DNA of 64,000 bases from Pseudomonas panipatensis. GTDB lineage: Bacteria; Pseudomonadota; Gammaproteobacteria; Pseudomonadales; Pseudomonadaceae. Location: assembly GCF_900099785.1 (NCBI RefSeq), contig NZ_FNDS01000001.1, positions 1 through 64,000 of the forward strand, read 5' to 3'. The translations under genes were made by a program, and so were the position numbers. The notes beneath the pieces are model-generated. The model did no database searches, was not told the origin of the DNA, and worked only from the letters and a program-made list of their open reading frames with translations. Shown here in pieces: positions 50,760-59,313 of this stretch. Each line of letters starts with the position of its first letter. Positions within the stretch are counted from its first letter, which is position 1.

Positions 50760-51553
50760 AACGGCATGTACCCATCCACAGTGCGGCTGATATCGCCCGC
50801 TCCAAAGTGGCGGCTGGCCTGGCGGCCGATGTGCTGGCGATGATTGCTGAGCATGTCAAACCTGGCATTACCACGGAGCGGCTTGACCAGATCTGCCACG
50901 ACTACATCGTTCACGTTCAGAAGGCGATTCCCGGCAACGTTGGCTATCAGGGTTACCCGAAAACCGTGCTCACATCGATCAATGATGTGGTTTGCCATGG
51001 CATCCCTTCGCCCACTGAGCTCAAGGACGGAGATATCGTCAACATCGATGTCGCCGTGGTTAAAGACGGTTGGTATGGCGACACCAGCCGTATGTATGTC
51101 GTTGGCCAAACCAGCGCAGAAGCATTGCGGCTTGTGCAAACGACATACGAAGCGCTGTGTGCTGGCATTCGCGCAGTTCGGCCTGGTGCGAACGTGGGCG
51201 ATATCGGTCGCGCCATTGAGCGGGTAGCCGCCCGCGAAGGTTATAGCGTGGTTCGAGACTTCTGCGGACATGGCATCGGCAAGGTCTATCACGATGAGCC
51301 GCAGATTCTGCATTACGGCAGTCCGGGCCAGGGCATGAAGCTGAAGGCCGGAATGATCTTTACCATTGAGCCGATGCTGAACGCTGGCAAACACCAGGTT
51401 AAGACCTTGGCTGATGGCTGGACGGTAAAGACCAGGGATCAATCATTGTCAGCACAATGGGAGCACATGGTGGCGGTAACGCCCGCGGGATTCGAAGTGC
51501 TGAGCACCTGGCCCGATTCGGTCGATGGATATCTGCCGATTACCCCGGGTTAA
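50756..51553 (+). CDS. map: type I methionine aminopeptidase (accessory copy)
   Basis: This 265-aa pita-bread-fold enzyme removes the first Met from new proteins. All five metal ligands are visible: Asp in VNIDVAVV and GDTSRM, His in GHGIGKVYHDEP, Glu in FTIEPM and WEHMVAV. It lacks the N-terminal zinc-finger extension. The less GC-rich composition and its coupling to a ParD-like gene, rather than to rpsB, suggest it is not the housekeeping copy and was gained by transfer. Confidence 0.92.
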   Translation: MKRHVPIHSAADIARSKVAAGLAADVLAMIAEHVKPGITTERLDQICHDYIVHVQKAIPGNVGYQGYPKTVLTSINDVVCHGIPSPTELKDGDIVNIDVAVVKDGWYGDTSRMYVVGQTSAEALRLVQTTYEALCAGIRAVRPGANVGDIGRAIERVAAREGYSVVRDFCGHGIGKVYHDEPQILHYGSPGQGMKLKAGMIFTIEPMLNAGKHQVKTLADGWTVKTRDQSLSAQWEHMVAVTPAGFEVLSTWPDSVDGYLPITPG

Positions 51554-51566
51554 CGGGGGAGAACCC

Positions 51567-52490
51567 CTACAGCGGCGGCTTGGCTACCGGCGCATGTCGC
51601 GCCATCAACCCCACGATCCAGTCAATGAATACCCGCAGCTTGGCGCTGACATGGCGATTGGGCGGGAAAGCGAGGTAGAGCGGCATGCTCTCCATGGTCC
51701 AGTCGCCGAACAGCTCCACCAGTTCCCCGCGCGCCACAGCGTCAACTGCCATGTAGCGCGGCAGCCTGAGTATGCCCATGCCTGCGATCCCGGCGGCCAG
51801 GTAGGCGTTGCCGTCGTCCACCGTGAGCACCGGGCGGCCATGCACCTGCACGGTTTCGTCATCCTTGTTCATCACGTAGGAAAGCGGCTTGCCGGTGCGC
51901 GCCCAGAGATAGCCGACGATGCGTTGCTGGCTGTTCTCCAGGTCGCGCGGGTGCAGCGGCACGCCGGCGCGTTGCAGGTAGGCCGGCGCTGCGAATATGC
52001 CCATTGGCAGGTCGCCTACGTGTCGGGCCATCAAAGACTGGTCGCTGAGTTCGCCGCCGCGCACCACGCAGTCGACGTTCTCGTCGATCAGGTCGACCAT
52101 GCGGTCGCTGACGCCCATGTCGATCTGGATGTCCGGATAGCGCTCGTGGAAGTCGGGTAGGGCGGGGATCAGCAACAGGCGCGCCAACGGGCTGGGCACG
52201 TCGACCCGCAGCCGCCCGCGAGGTACGGCGGCGGCGCTGGAGAGGCTGGTCTCGGCGTCGTCCATGTCCGCCAGCAGACGCACCACGCGTTCATAGTAGG
52301 CAGCGCCATCAGCGGTGAGGTTGAGCTTGCGGGTGGTGCGATTGAGCAGGCGTACACGTAACCGCGTTTCCAGTTGCTGGATCAACTGGGTCACGCTGGC
52401 GCGGCTCATGTGCAGGGTATTGGCGGCCTTGGTGAAACTGCCGGTTTCCACCACGCGAGTGAAGGCTTGCATCGCATCGAAACGGTCCAT
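51567..52490 (-). CDS. LysR-family regulator
   Basis: This 307-aa LTTR has an N-terminal winged helix (FTRVVETGSFTKAANTLHMSRASVTQ) and a C-terminal periplasmic-binding-like effector domain of the CrgA type. It is divergent from the ridA-like gene at 52656, and the 165-base gap holds a perfect palindrome (52536-52558) suited to its binding. It ends 13 bases from the convergent map gene. Confidence 0.9.
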   Translation of the reverse strand: MDRFDAMQAFTRVVETGSFTKAANTLHMSRASVTQLIQQLETRLRVRLLNRTTRKLNLTADGAAYYERVVRLLADMDDAETSLSSAAAVPRGRLRVDVPSPLARLLLIPALPDFHERYPDIQIDMGVSDRMVDLIDENVDCVVRGGELSDQSLMARHVGDLPMGIFAAPAYLQRAGVPLHPRDLENSQQRIVGYLWARTGKPLSYVMNKDDETVQVHGRPVLTVDDGNAYLAAGIAGMGILRLPRYMAVDAVARGELVELFGDWTMESMPLYLAFPPNRHVSAKLRVFIDWIVGLMARHAPVAKPPL

Positions 52491-52535
52491 GGTGGCTCCG
52501 GCAGGGTCACGAAAGGGGGGCAGCGAATCGAGGGT

Positions 52536-52558
52536 ATTGTTTGAATTCTACAAACAAT
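52536..52558. promoter_or_regulatory. LysR-type operator palindrome
   Basis: ATTGTTTG-N7-CAAACAAT, 8-bp perfect arms containing a T-N11-A type core, lies 46 bases before the LysR start and 98 bases before the RidA-like gene. It is the natural binding site of the divergent LysR protein. Confidence 0.7.
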
Positions 52559-52655
52559 GCTGACCAGTATTGCCCAATTATCGCCGTCGCTGCGTGCCGT
52601 AACCTGCCTCCATCGTTGAAGCCGGGGCCGCTGCGCCCCTTGATGGAGCAAGTCG

Positions 52656-53054
52656 ATGAGTACCCGTGACGTGGTTTTCCCCTCCGGCCGCCAAGCCCTC
52701 TATGAGCGCAACCGCTATTCCCCGGCGATCCGCAGCAACGGCCTGTTGTTCGTCTCCGGACAGGTCGGGAGTCGCGAAGACGGCTCGCCGGAACCCGAGC
52801 TGGAAGCCCAGGTGCGCCGCGCCTTCGACAACCTCAATGCAATCCTCGCCAGCGCCGGTTGCACTTTCGATGACGTGATCGACGTGACGGTGTTCCTGGT
52901 CAACCCCGAGCAGACCTTCGAGCGCATCTGGCAGATTGTCCCGGAGTACTGGGGCGAAGCCCCGCATCCCACGCTGACCGGCATCGGCGTCACCTGGCTG
53001 TACGGCTTTGACTTCGAGATCAAGGTGATCGCCAAGCTGCCGGAGGAAAGCTAA
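52656..53054 (+). CDS. RidA family protein
   Basis: This 132-aa protein of the YjgF/YER057c/UK114 (RidA) family has SGLLFVSGQVG-like (SNGLLFVSGQVG) and VTVFLVNPEQTF motifs. The archetypal RidA deaminates reactive enamines/imines from amino-acid metabolism. The key Arg of true RidA enzymes (IPxRx near the C-terminus) is not seen, so this is a divergent subfamily. It is probably controlled by the divergent LysR regulator. Confidence 0.88.
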   Translation: MSTRDVVFPSGRQALYERNRYSPAIRSNGLLFVSGQVGSREDGSPEPELEAQVRRAFDNLNAILASAGCTFDDVIDVTVFLVNPEQTFERIWQIVPEYWGEAPHPTLTGIGVTWLYGFDFEIKVIAKLPEES

Positions 53055-53116
53055 TCATTGGCCATCTGCTCGCGCAGCCAGCGATCCCCCGGCCGGCTAG
53101 CATGGCGCGTATACCC

Positions 53117-53338
53117 TCAGCGCGACGCCGCCGTCGTCGCCGCCACGTAGTCGTCGCGGATGTACTTGAGCGCTTCCAGGGCGTCGTCCTGGAAGCGCTC
53201 GTGGGACAGGTCCAGGGTGAATCGCACACGGCCTTCGCGCAGATCGTCCAGCGAGTGCTGCTGCGTCACGTAGGCATCGCCCCCTCTCTGAGGGAAGCCC
53301 AATTGTAAGTCCGCTCCTGGCCGGTTTCTGCCCGTCAA
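53117..53338 (-). CDS. doubtful 73-aa ORF, possible gene remnant
   Basis: The C-terminal 50 residues (SLDDLREGRVRFTLDLSHERF..., ALEALKYIRDDYVAA) have a natural protein-like composition, unlike random frames here. The first 20 residues do not, and there is no ribosome site. I recognise no family. It may be a 3' gene fragment. 53339-53439 holds nothing further. Confidence 0.3.
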   Translation of the reverse strand: MTGRNRPGADLQLGFPQRGGDAYVTQQHSLDDLREGRVRFTLDLSHERFQDDALEALKYIRDDYVAATTAASR

Positions 53339-53439
53339 GATCGGCCAGGATCGGTCCGTCAGATTATCGGTCGATCAGCCCCTACCGAGCGCTGTTGATC
53401 CAGCGATGTGGCGTGTGCTGCTCGGGCCAGCGGCTAGTG

Positions 53440-54237
53440 CTATTTCTTCGTTGCCCGGGTCATCAAGTAGTGCTGACGCACCCTATTGTTCTCAAAGTAA
53501 CCTGCGACGAAGCTGTCGAGCTCCGCCCTGAAGGCCGCGAGCTTGGCCGGTTCATCCCTCAAAGCAGCAACCAGTTTCACCACTGGGCCGAGGGTTTCCT
53601 CTATGCCTTTGCGATAGTGCTGTGGACTCAACGCAGGAAACACCATGACTGAGCGATCGAACACGATGTCCGTCACGGCATCGCCGAGCCGCTGGCGAAT
53701 GATGTTTGGGTCTCCCCACAGCGGAGGCGCGGCTGCGCCTGGCGGTGGAGGAACGAACTTGGCGACCAGCGCGAACATCTGCCCCACGTAGTGTTCCGGC
53801 GGCCAGGTGGAAAACGCCAGCGTGCCGCCCGGCTTGAGTACGCGCAGCATCTCGGCAGTGGTGACGTCCGGCCTTGGCGCAAACATGTGGCCGAACTGGC
53901 TGATCACCACATCGAACGTCGAGTCCCCGTAGGGCATGGCCTCGACATCGCCCTCCGTGAATTCAATCTCGACGCCGGCAAGGGCGGCATGCTGCCTGCC
54001 GTGCTCGATCAACACGGGCGAAAGGTCCAGCGCGCAGACCTTCGCGCCCATGCGCGCCGCCGTCAGCGCCACCACGCCGGTGCCGCAGCCGACATCGAGC
54101 ACCCGCTGGTTCGCGCGTATGCACGCGTGCTTGACGAGTTCCGCCGCCGTCGTCGTGGTAACGGCTTCGAGCGGCGCGAAGAGCGACCATCCCTCGCGCT
54201 GGATGGCCTTGAGCTGGGCAAACGGATCGTTTGACAC
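53440..54237 (-). CDS. class I SAM-dependent methyltransferase
   Basis: This 265-aa Methyltransf_11/25-type enzyme has motif I VLDVGCGTGVVAL, motif II around DVVISQFGHMFAP, and post-motifs ML-RVLKPGGTL. It is of the UbiE/Coq5-like small-molecule group; the substrate is unknown. Single gene, GAAGGAG upstream of ATG 54237. 54238-54548 (311 bases) shows no gene. Confidence 0.9.
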   Translation of the reverse strand: MSNDPFAQLKAIQREGWSLFAPLEAVTTTTAAELVKHACIRANQRVLDVGCGTGVVALTAARMGAKVCALDLSPVLIEHGRQHAALAGVEIEFTEGDVEAMPYGDSTFDVVISQFGHMFAPRPDVTTAEMLRVLKPGGTLAFSTWPPEHYVGQMFALVAKFVPPPPGAAAPPLWGDPNIIRQRLGDAVTDIVFDRSVMVFPALSPQHYRKGIEETLGPVVKLVAALRDEPAKLAAFRAELDSFVAGYFENNRVRQHYLMTRATKK

Positions 54238-54548
54238 GGCGAACTCCTTCCTGCGGCGGCGATTGAGGAAACGATTGGATTGTTTACCTCTGGACGCGGC
54301 TCGTCAAAAAACGAAACGCTATTTCCCGACCTCGCGCCCTGCTTCGATCCCGGAACGTTCGGGTGTCATGTCCGCGTCGGGTCGCACGTGCACGTCAACG
54401 ATCGATTTATTCAGCGCGCCGTGATGAGGGGGTGTCCCTCTGGCTGGACGCGCCTATGCGAGTGCGGCGGGAACGCTCGATGCTCACGGGCGTTACAATG
54501 GCGCCAGCACCGATTCCCCGGATCGGGCACGCCCGGAGCCAGCTTCAG

Positions 54549-55238
54549 ATGTTCACCCTTGTAACCCTGGACACATCGCCGCCTGAATCCCTGAAGAGTC
54601 AGGTTCTACACATGGTGGTGGACTACTTCAGCGACATCAGTCCGGTGTCGCTGACCCCTAGCAATCCGCTCTATCAGTTGTATCAGTACGTGATTGGCTA
54701 TGAGGTGCATCTGTATCTGCAGGCCATGAACGGCTCTCTGGAGAGCACCGCGCGGTTGATCCTGGCCCTGGATGATGAAGACCCCTCCCAGGTGCTGGGT
54801 TTTGCCCTGTACCTGCCGAGCCAGGATGATGCCGAGGCCTGCACGCTGGCCTATATGGCCGTCAAAGCCAGCCACCGCCGCCGCGGTATTGCCCGGGCTC
54901 TGTTGCAGCGGATGGTCGAGCATCGGCCCCACGTCGAACTGGCCTGCGCGGCGAGCAAGGTGCCGATCTTCGAGTCGATGGGGTTTCAGTTACTGGCGGC
55001 GCAGGGGCCGCACGTGCTGCTGAACACCCGCGATCATCGCTCGGACGGCCTGGTGGCAGTGCAGGATCTGGCCCCGATATTCCAATCCAAGGAAGTCCGG
55101 CAGATCCACGCCTACCTGGTGAAGCAGCACGGCAAGAAGGCCATGGGCGAGGCCGAGAACAAACGCGACCGCCTGCTCGATCAGATGGCCCGTCAGGCTC
55201 AGGCATTGGTGGAAGAGCGCTTTCCTACGATTCACTGA
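54549..55238 (+). CDS. GNAT-family acetyltransferase with a C-terminal extension
   Basis: This 229-aa protein has an acetyl-CoA-binding GNAT core (~20-165) with the A motif YMAVKASHRRRGIARALL and a C-terminal ~65-residue helical, charged extension. Target unknown. ATG 54549 is chosen because the preceding in-frame residues from 54363 look non-coding. Confidence 0.85.
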   Translation: MFTLVTLDTSPPESLKSQVLHMVVDYFSDISPVSLTPSNPLYQLYQYVIGYEVHLYLQAMNGSLESTARLILALDDEDPSQVLGFALYLPSQDDAEACTLAYMAVKASHRRRGIARALLQRMVEHRPHVELACAASKVPIFESMGFQLLAAQGPHVLLNTRDHRSDGLVAVQDLAPIFQSKEVRQIHAYLVKQHGKKAMGEAENKRDRLLDQMARQAQALVEERFPTIH

Positions 55239-55703
55239 CGGCCAGAGGGGACAGGCTTCTTCCTGCTGTAAACGTCCGTCCCGGCCAGGCGCGGACATAG
55301 GGACGATGCAGGTTTCCCAACGACGACTGACGGCCGCTCCATCATTGGCCAGCGCATTTCCTGAGTAAGTTCTCGAACTCACCTGGCGCGTTGCAGAACT
55401 CACTCAAAGCAAAGCTCACTGACCGACTATCAGCGATCCAACGGGTACAGGCAGCTCTATGGGCATGTCGTCGATAGCCAGCCAAGCGCAAGGGCTGCGA
55501 GAGAAGCTCGCTCGATGGCAAATAGCGTGGATGCGATGGCGCAAGGAGCGTTCCTTAAGATACAAGCAGTGGCCGCGTCCCGCCCTCCGCTTCAGGCCGC
55601 CGTCAGCCGCCCACGCTGGCAGAGAACGGCCAAGAACACCCAGCCCCATGCGCCTGGAGATTCAACTCCGCTCGCCAAGACCGCACGCGCCTTTCCGGCT
55701 CGC
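55239..55703. other. intergenic stretch without a supported gene
   Basis: This 465-base stretch between two GNAT genes has short frames on both strands without ribosome sites or recognisable families. No repeats or terminators stand out. Confidence 0.4.
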
Positions 55704-56207
55704 TCAATGGCTCGCCGGGGTCACCAGGAAGTTCAGTAGCTGCGGATCGTCATCGATCTCGATGGCGCTGGCCGGCCGCGGCAGCTCGTCCAGTACCGCG
55801 CGCCAGAACGCCAGGGCCGTTGCGTCCTCTTGGTAGCAGCGCACCAGCCAGGGGCTTTCTCCACTCGTCAGTACCTGCGTGGCCAGGGCGCGGCCGATGC
55901 CTAGTCGGCGGTATTTCTTGAGGATGAACAGGTCCGCCAGTTCCAGGGCGTCGAGCCCCGGCAGTTCGCTGCGTTCGATCAGCAGGAAGCCGGCGATGAA
56001 GCCGTCGACCAGGATCAGGTTGGCGCTCCACTGCGGCTCCTGCCAATAGCGCTGCAGGTGGGCCTCGTGGATGTAGAAGCGGCCGTCGATCTCGACGTCT
56101 TCCTGCTCCCAGTCCGACGACTCGTAGGCATAGAACTGGTACAGGTTGCGGATCAGCTCGGCCTGCTCCGGGCCGGTTTGCAATAGCTCGACCGTGGCGT
56201 CGTTCAT
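55704..56207 (-). CDS. GNAT-family N-acetyltransferase
   Basis: This 167-aa GNAT has the core motif FILKKYRRLGIGRALATQVL and a YQEDATALAFWRAVL motif B. An N-terminal ELIRNLYQFYAYESSDW segment is seen in a family of Pseudomonas GNATs. Substrate unknown. ATG 56207 gives a compact protein; the upstream frame to 56420 is low-complexity Arg/Pro and is rejected. 56208-56491 holds no gene. Confidence 0.87.
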   Translation of the reverse strand: MNDATVELLQTGPEQAELIRNLYQFYAYESSDWEQEDVEIDGRFYIHEAHLQRYWQEPQWSANLILVDGFIAGFLLIERSELPGLDALELADLFILKKYRRLGIGRALATQVLTSGESPWLVRCYQEDATALAFWRAVLDELPRPASAIEIDDDPQLLNFLVTPASH

Positions 56208-56491
56208 GGGCGTGGCTCGCCTGCGATGCGCTGGCGGAAGGCGTCGGGAGTCGAAGGCATGGCTATCTCGCGGCAGAAGGAGGGGCGGCACGGCTGCCGT
56301 TCGGGGCTTGCCGGTTGGCGTGGCGGTATTTTTGACAAAACGCCGGGCCAATGCCATCGGCAAAGACCGGATGCCGGCTACATTTTCAGAGCGGTGGTTC
56401 TGCGTGGGGTTGCGCACCATCGCTGCTCGGTTGATGCACCCGGGGCCGAGCGCTACCCAGGGTGGGCGAATTCAGAGGGGAGCGTCTGGCG

Positions 56492-57034
56492 ATGAAGAAG
56501 CTGGAACTCGGCAAGGCATTCACGCTATTGGAGTCGGGGCCGGTTGTCCTGGTGACGACCCACGATGGCGTGAAGGACAACCTGATGACCATTTCCTGGA
56601 CCATGGTGATGGACTTCACGCCGCGGTTCGCGATAACCACCGGCGCCTGGAACCATTCATACGCCGCGCTGCGCCAGTACAAGGAGTGCGTCATCGCCAT
56701 TGCCACCGTGGACCTGATCGACCAGGTGGTCGGTATCGGCACCTGCTCCGGCGCCGATACCGACAAGTTCGCGACATTCGGCCTGACGGCGGTGAGGGGG
56801 AAGCAGGTCAGGGCGCCCTTGATCAAGGAGTGCCTGGCGAATATCGAATGCAAGGTGGTGGATATCGTCGAGCGGCACAATATCGTCGTGCTCGAAGGCG
56901 TGGCCGCCTACCTCGATCGTTCGCGGGCCGAGCGACGCACCCTGCATGCGGTGGGCGATGGCACCTTCATCGTCGACGGTGAAATCCTCGATCGACGGGA
57001 GATGATGCGCGCCAAACTGCCGCCGGGGGTCTAG
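56492..57034 (+). CDS. flavin reductase-like FMN-binding protein
   Basis: This 180-aa protein of the flavin-reductase-like (FlaRed/DIM6-NTAB) split-barrel family contains VVLVTTHDGVKDNLMTISW and ATVDLIDQVVGIGTCSGADTDKF. It binds FMN and probably reduces it or an unknown substrate with NAD(P)H. GAGGGGAG lies about 9 bases before ATG 56492; ATG 56462 lies upstream of that site. Confidence 0.88.
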   Translation: MKKLELGKAFTLLESGPVVLVTTHDGVKDNLMTISWTMVMDFTPRFAITTGAWNHSYAALRQYKECVIAIATVDLIDQVVGIGTCSGADTDKFATFGLTAVRGKQVRAPLIKECLANIECKVVDIVERHNIVVLEGVAAYLDRSRAERRTLHAVGDGTFIVDGEILDRREMMRAKLPPGV

Positions 57035-57144
57035 CACGCCGCGGTAGGGCGCTGGCATGCAGCCGGGGGCGTTGGCGAGCATCGCGTCTCGCCACGCTCC
57101 CGGACAAGTCGTCGCCAGAGCGCCCCGCCGAGGCGGAAGCGCTG

Positions 57145-57666
57145 TCAGGGCTTGGGCGCGGGCTTCTGCTCCTGCTGCTGTTGCAGGTACTGCTGGTGCC
57201 ACATCATGTGGTTCATCATGTTCTGCTGCATGCCCATGTACTGATCCATCATGTACTGGCGTTCCTTCAGTTGTTCCGGGGTGAGCTTCGAGTAGTAGCC
57301 GCCCATGTGTCCCCAGCCCATCATCGGCCCACCCATCATGCCGCCACCCTTGCCGTAGGCGCCGCCGCCCATCATCCCCGGCCCCCACATGCCGCGCATG
57401 CTGCCCATGGTCGCCTGCATGGCGTCCCAGTGTTCCTGTAACAGCTTCTGCCGCTCCTGCGGGTCCTTGGTGGCTTGCAGGCGTTCCATCTGCGCCTGCA
57501 TCGTCTTCATGTTCTCCAGGGCCTGGGCCATCTGCTTGTCGAATTCCGCGGGGTTCGGCGCGGTCGCCGCAGCGGCCTCCTTTTCCTCGGTCGCTGCCTG
57601 TGTCAGCACGGGAACAGGGGCCACGGCCAGCGCGAGCATGGCGGCGCACAGCAGTTTGCGATTCAT
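57145..57666 (-). CDS. Met-rich periplasmic protein, CopZ/CusF-sponge-like
   Basis: This 173-aa protein has a signal peptide (ends LTQAATEE), a predicted long helix (~40-85) with many Met/Gln, a Gly/Met-rich middle (MRGMWGPGMMGGGA, MMGGPMMGWGHMGG), and a C-terminal MDQYMGMQQNMMNHMMWHQQ stretch. Such sequence binds Cu(I)/Ag(I). It has the look of the Met-rich protein at 38779-39231 though it lies 18 kb away. GAAGGAAG precedes ATG 57666. No named family is certain. 57667-58004 shows nothing. Confidence 0.82.
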   Translation of the reverse strand: MNRKLLCAAMLALAVAPVPVLTQAATEEKEAAAATAPNPAEFDKQMAQALENMKTMQAQMERLQATKDPQERQKLLQEHWDAMQATMGSMRGMWGPGMMGGGAYGKGGGMMGGPMMGWGHMGGYYSKLTPEQLKERQYMMDQYMGMQQNMMNHMMWHQQYLQQQQEQKPAPKP

Positions 57667-58004
57667 GGTTGGCTTCCTTCTGCAGAATGTGGGGTCGAAA
57701 GGCCATGGATTGCCCCCTCGGTATCGCGTCCAGGGACGATCCGTGCTCAGCATGCAGCACTGTGGCGGGAAGACTTTGATTCAACACAAGGCGCGCAGGA
57801 ATAGGCGGCGTTGCGCGCCGGGGGCGGGGCGCTGGCGGACGGCGAGGCGAAGCGGATTGCAGCCCGGAGCAGGCGGCGTCGAGCAGGTTGCGCGGGTGGC
57901 GGGGGGAGGTGCAGCGAAGGGGTGCAGCAGTACGGGCCGGAGCTCTAGTGTAGGGCTGCGTTACCCAAGGGCTCCGGAACCGACCGCTACAAAAACATGC
58001 CTCC

Positions 58005-58298
58005 TCAGCGGGAGGTCTTGAACCCGTAGCGGTCTTTGCCGCGCAAGGTTTCCTTGCTCTTCAGCGCATCCTCGATATCGCGGATGCTACGCGGATCGTC
58101 CGTGGCCTCGACTTCGACGAGCAAGGTGCTCATCAGTACATCGTCCATCGCGGACGAGAAGCCGTGGAAAGTGGAGGATCGGCGGGATTCCCAGATCAGG
58201 ACGCCATCATTGGCCAGGCCTCCGCGGAGGACGGCGAGGATGTGTGTGACACCCGTGAGGTCGACCGTAGCGATCTGATCGAAGTTGATTCTGTTCAT
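58005..58298 (-). CDS. hypothetical protein, 97 aa
   Basis: This small soluble protein (97 residues) starts MNRINFDQIATVDLTGV, with an acidic C-terminal half. AGGAG lies 7 bases before ATG 58298, supporting real translation. No family is recognised. It lies upstream on the same strand as nothing related; its product is probably strain- or genus-limited. Confidence 0.62.
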   Translation of the reverse strand: MNRINFDQIATVDLTGVTHILAVLRGGLANDGVLIWESRRSSTFHGFSSAMDDVLMSTLLVEVEATDDPRSIRDIEDALKSKETLRGKDRYGFKTSR

Positions 58299-58367
58299 TG
58301 CACTCTCCTGTGCCAGGCCCGGCGTCGCTAGGTTCGTGAGAACAGAAACGGCTGGACTTGACGGAGA

Positions 58368-58390
58368 AAAGCCCCGCTAGGCGGGGCTTT
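58368..58390 (-). terminator. terminator of the cold-shock gene
   Basis: AAAGCCCCGC (58368-58377) pairs with GCGGGGCTTT (58381-58390) over a 3-base loop, 12 bases past the cold-shock stop. Read on the minus strand it ends CTTTTC, a usable T tract. It also faces the gene at 58298, so it may serve both ways. Confidence 0.8.
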
Positions 58391-58402
58391 CGGGACCGGC
58401 TG

Positions 58403-58612
58403 TCAGATCACTTGGACCTGGTCAGCCTGCAGGCCTTTCTGGCCTTTTACCACGATGAAGCTGACCGCTTGGCCTTCGCTGAGGCTCTTGAAGCCGGTGC
58501 TTTCGATCGCGCGGAAGTGCACGAATACATCAGCGCCGGATTCCGGGGTGATGAAGCCGAAGCCTTTTTCATCGTTGAACCATTTAACGGTGCCGGTTTG
58601 ACGAGTAGTCAT
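58403..58612 (-). CDS. cspA: cold-shock protein (CspA/CapB type)
   Basis: This 69-aa single cold-shock domain has RNP1 KGFGFI and RNP2 VFVHF. It binds single-stranded RNA/DNA and acts as an RNA chaperone. GGAGATAAATT lies before the ATG at 58612. The ~360-base, AT-rich region upstream is typical of the long, structured 5' leader of cold-shock mRNAs. Confidence 0.93.
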   Translation of the reverse strand: MTTRQTGTVKWFNDEKGFGFITPESGADVFVHFRAIESTGFKSLSEGQAVSFIVVKGQKGLQADQVQVI

Positions 58613-58971
58613 AATTTATCTCCAGGGATATCTGTATATATTTGAATGAAACAGTGGAGCTGAGAGGCGAAATATTTAGAGAGAAACCGAGGAGATGAAA
58701 TTACTACAAGCATCAGTTCAGAATCGCGGTAAAGGCGCTACACAGCGAAAATCAGCATACAGGGTTTCTGTAGGAAAGCTATTTTATTTTCTTGCGATGC
58801 CGCCCGGGGACGACGGGAAATGCCCTGGAAGGCTAGAGCCGCAAGGCCTGACCTCCCGTCGAAAATAAGTAAAAAACACGCGAAAACTATTCGGAAATAC
58901 CACCCATCGGTAATAAGGGGGTGCAGATTGAATACGCGCATACTCAATTTTATTTATAACCCGAGGCTCGT
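58613..58971 (-). promoter_or_regulatory. AT-rich leader/promoter region of the cold-shock gene
   Basis: This 359-base, unusually AT-rich stretch holds no supported gene (a 69-aa frame at 58738-58947 has no ribosome site). It probably contains the cold-shock promoter and untranslated leader on the minus strand and, at its right end, the promoter of the gene at 58972. Confidence 0.45.
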
Positions 58972-59217
58972 ATGAGACAGCGCGCGTTTTCCAACCATAT
59001 TGCCTGGAGTGCGGCGCAGTTGAGGGGCAGCAGGGCGCTGGCCTATGTCGCCATCCGAAGTACCGACCCTGGCGCCGAGGTCATTTACCACCAAGTCTTC
59101 ATCAAGAAATTCTTCGCCAGCGTGGATGAGGCCTATTCGGCAGCGGACGAGGCGGTGAGCCGGATCATCACCATCGACGCGCGGAACCAGCCGATCTTCA
59201 GTTTCTCCGACCACTGA
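58972..59217 (+). CDS. hypothetical protein, 81 aa
   Basis: A small soluble protein starting MRQRAFSNHIAWSAAQLRG, with GAGG 5 bases before the ATG. No family is recognised. It is followed by a strong bidirectional hairpin. The AT-rich region before it suggests a promoter of its own. Confidence 0.65.
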   Translation: MRQRAFSNHIAWSAAQLRGSRALAYVAIRSTDPGAEVIYHQVFIKKFFASVDEAYSAADEAVSRIITIDARNQPIFSFSDH

Positions 59218-59270
59218 GCCCGCCTCGGCAGCCGCCCACCGGCGCGGGCGGGTCTGCGCCGCCAGTGCCG

Positions 59271-59308
59271 GCGTCGCAGCGGGGCCGCGCCGGCCCCCGC
59301 TGCGACGC
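59271..59308. terminator. bidirectional hairpin between convergent genes
   Basis: GCGTCGCAGCGGGG (59271-59284) pairs perfectly with CCCCGCTGCGACGC (59295-59308), 14 bp with a 10-base loop, between the gene ending at 59217 and ppnN ending at 59314. No T tract on either side. Confidence 0.6.
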
Positions 59309-59313
59309 TCGCC

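Noticed and set aside
58738..58947. 69-aa minus-strand frame in the AT-rich region
   Set aside because: No ribosome site, no family, and it lies in the presumed cold-shock leader.
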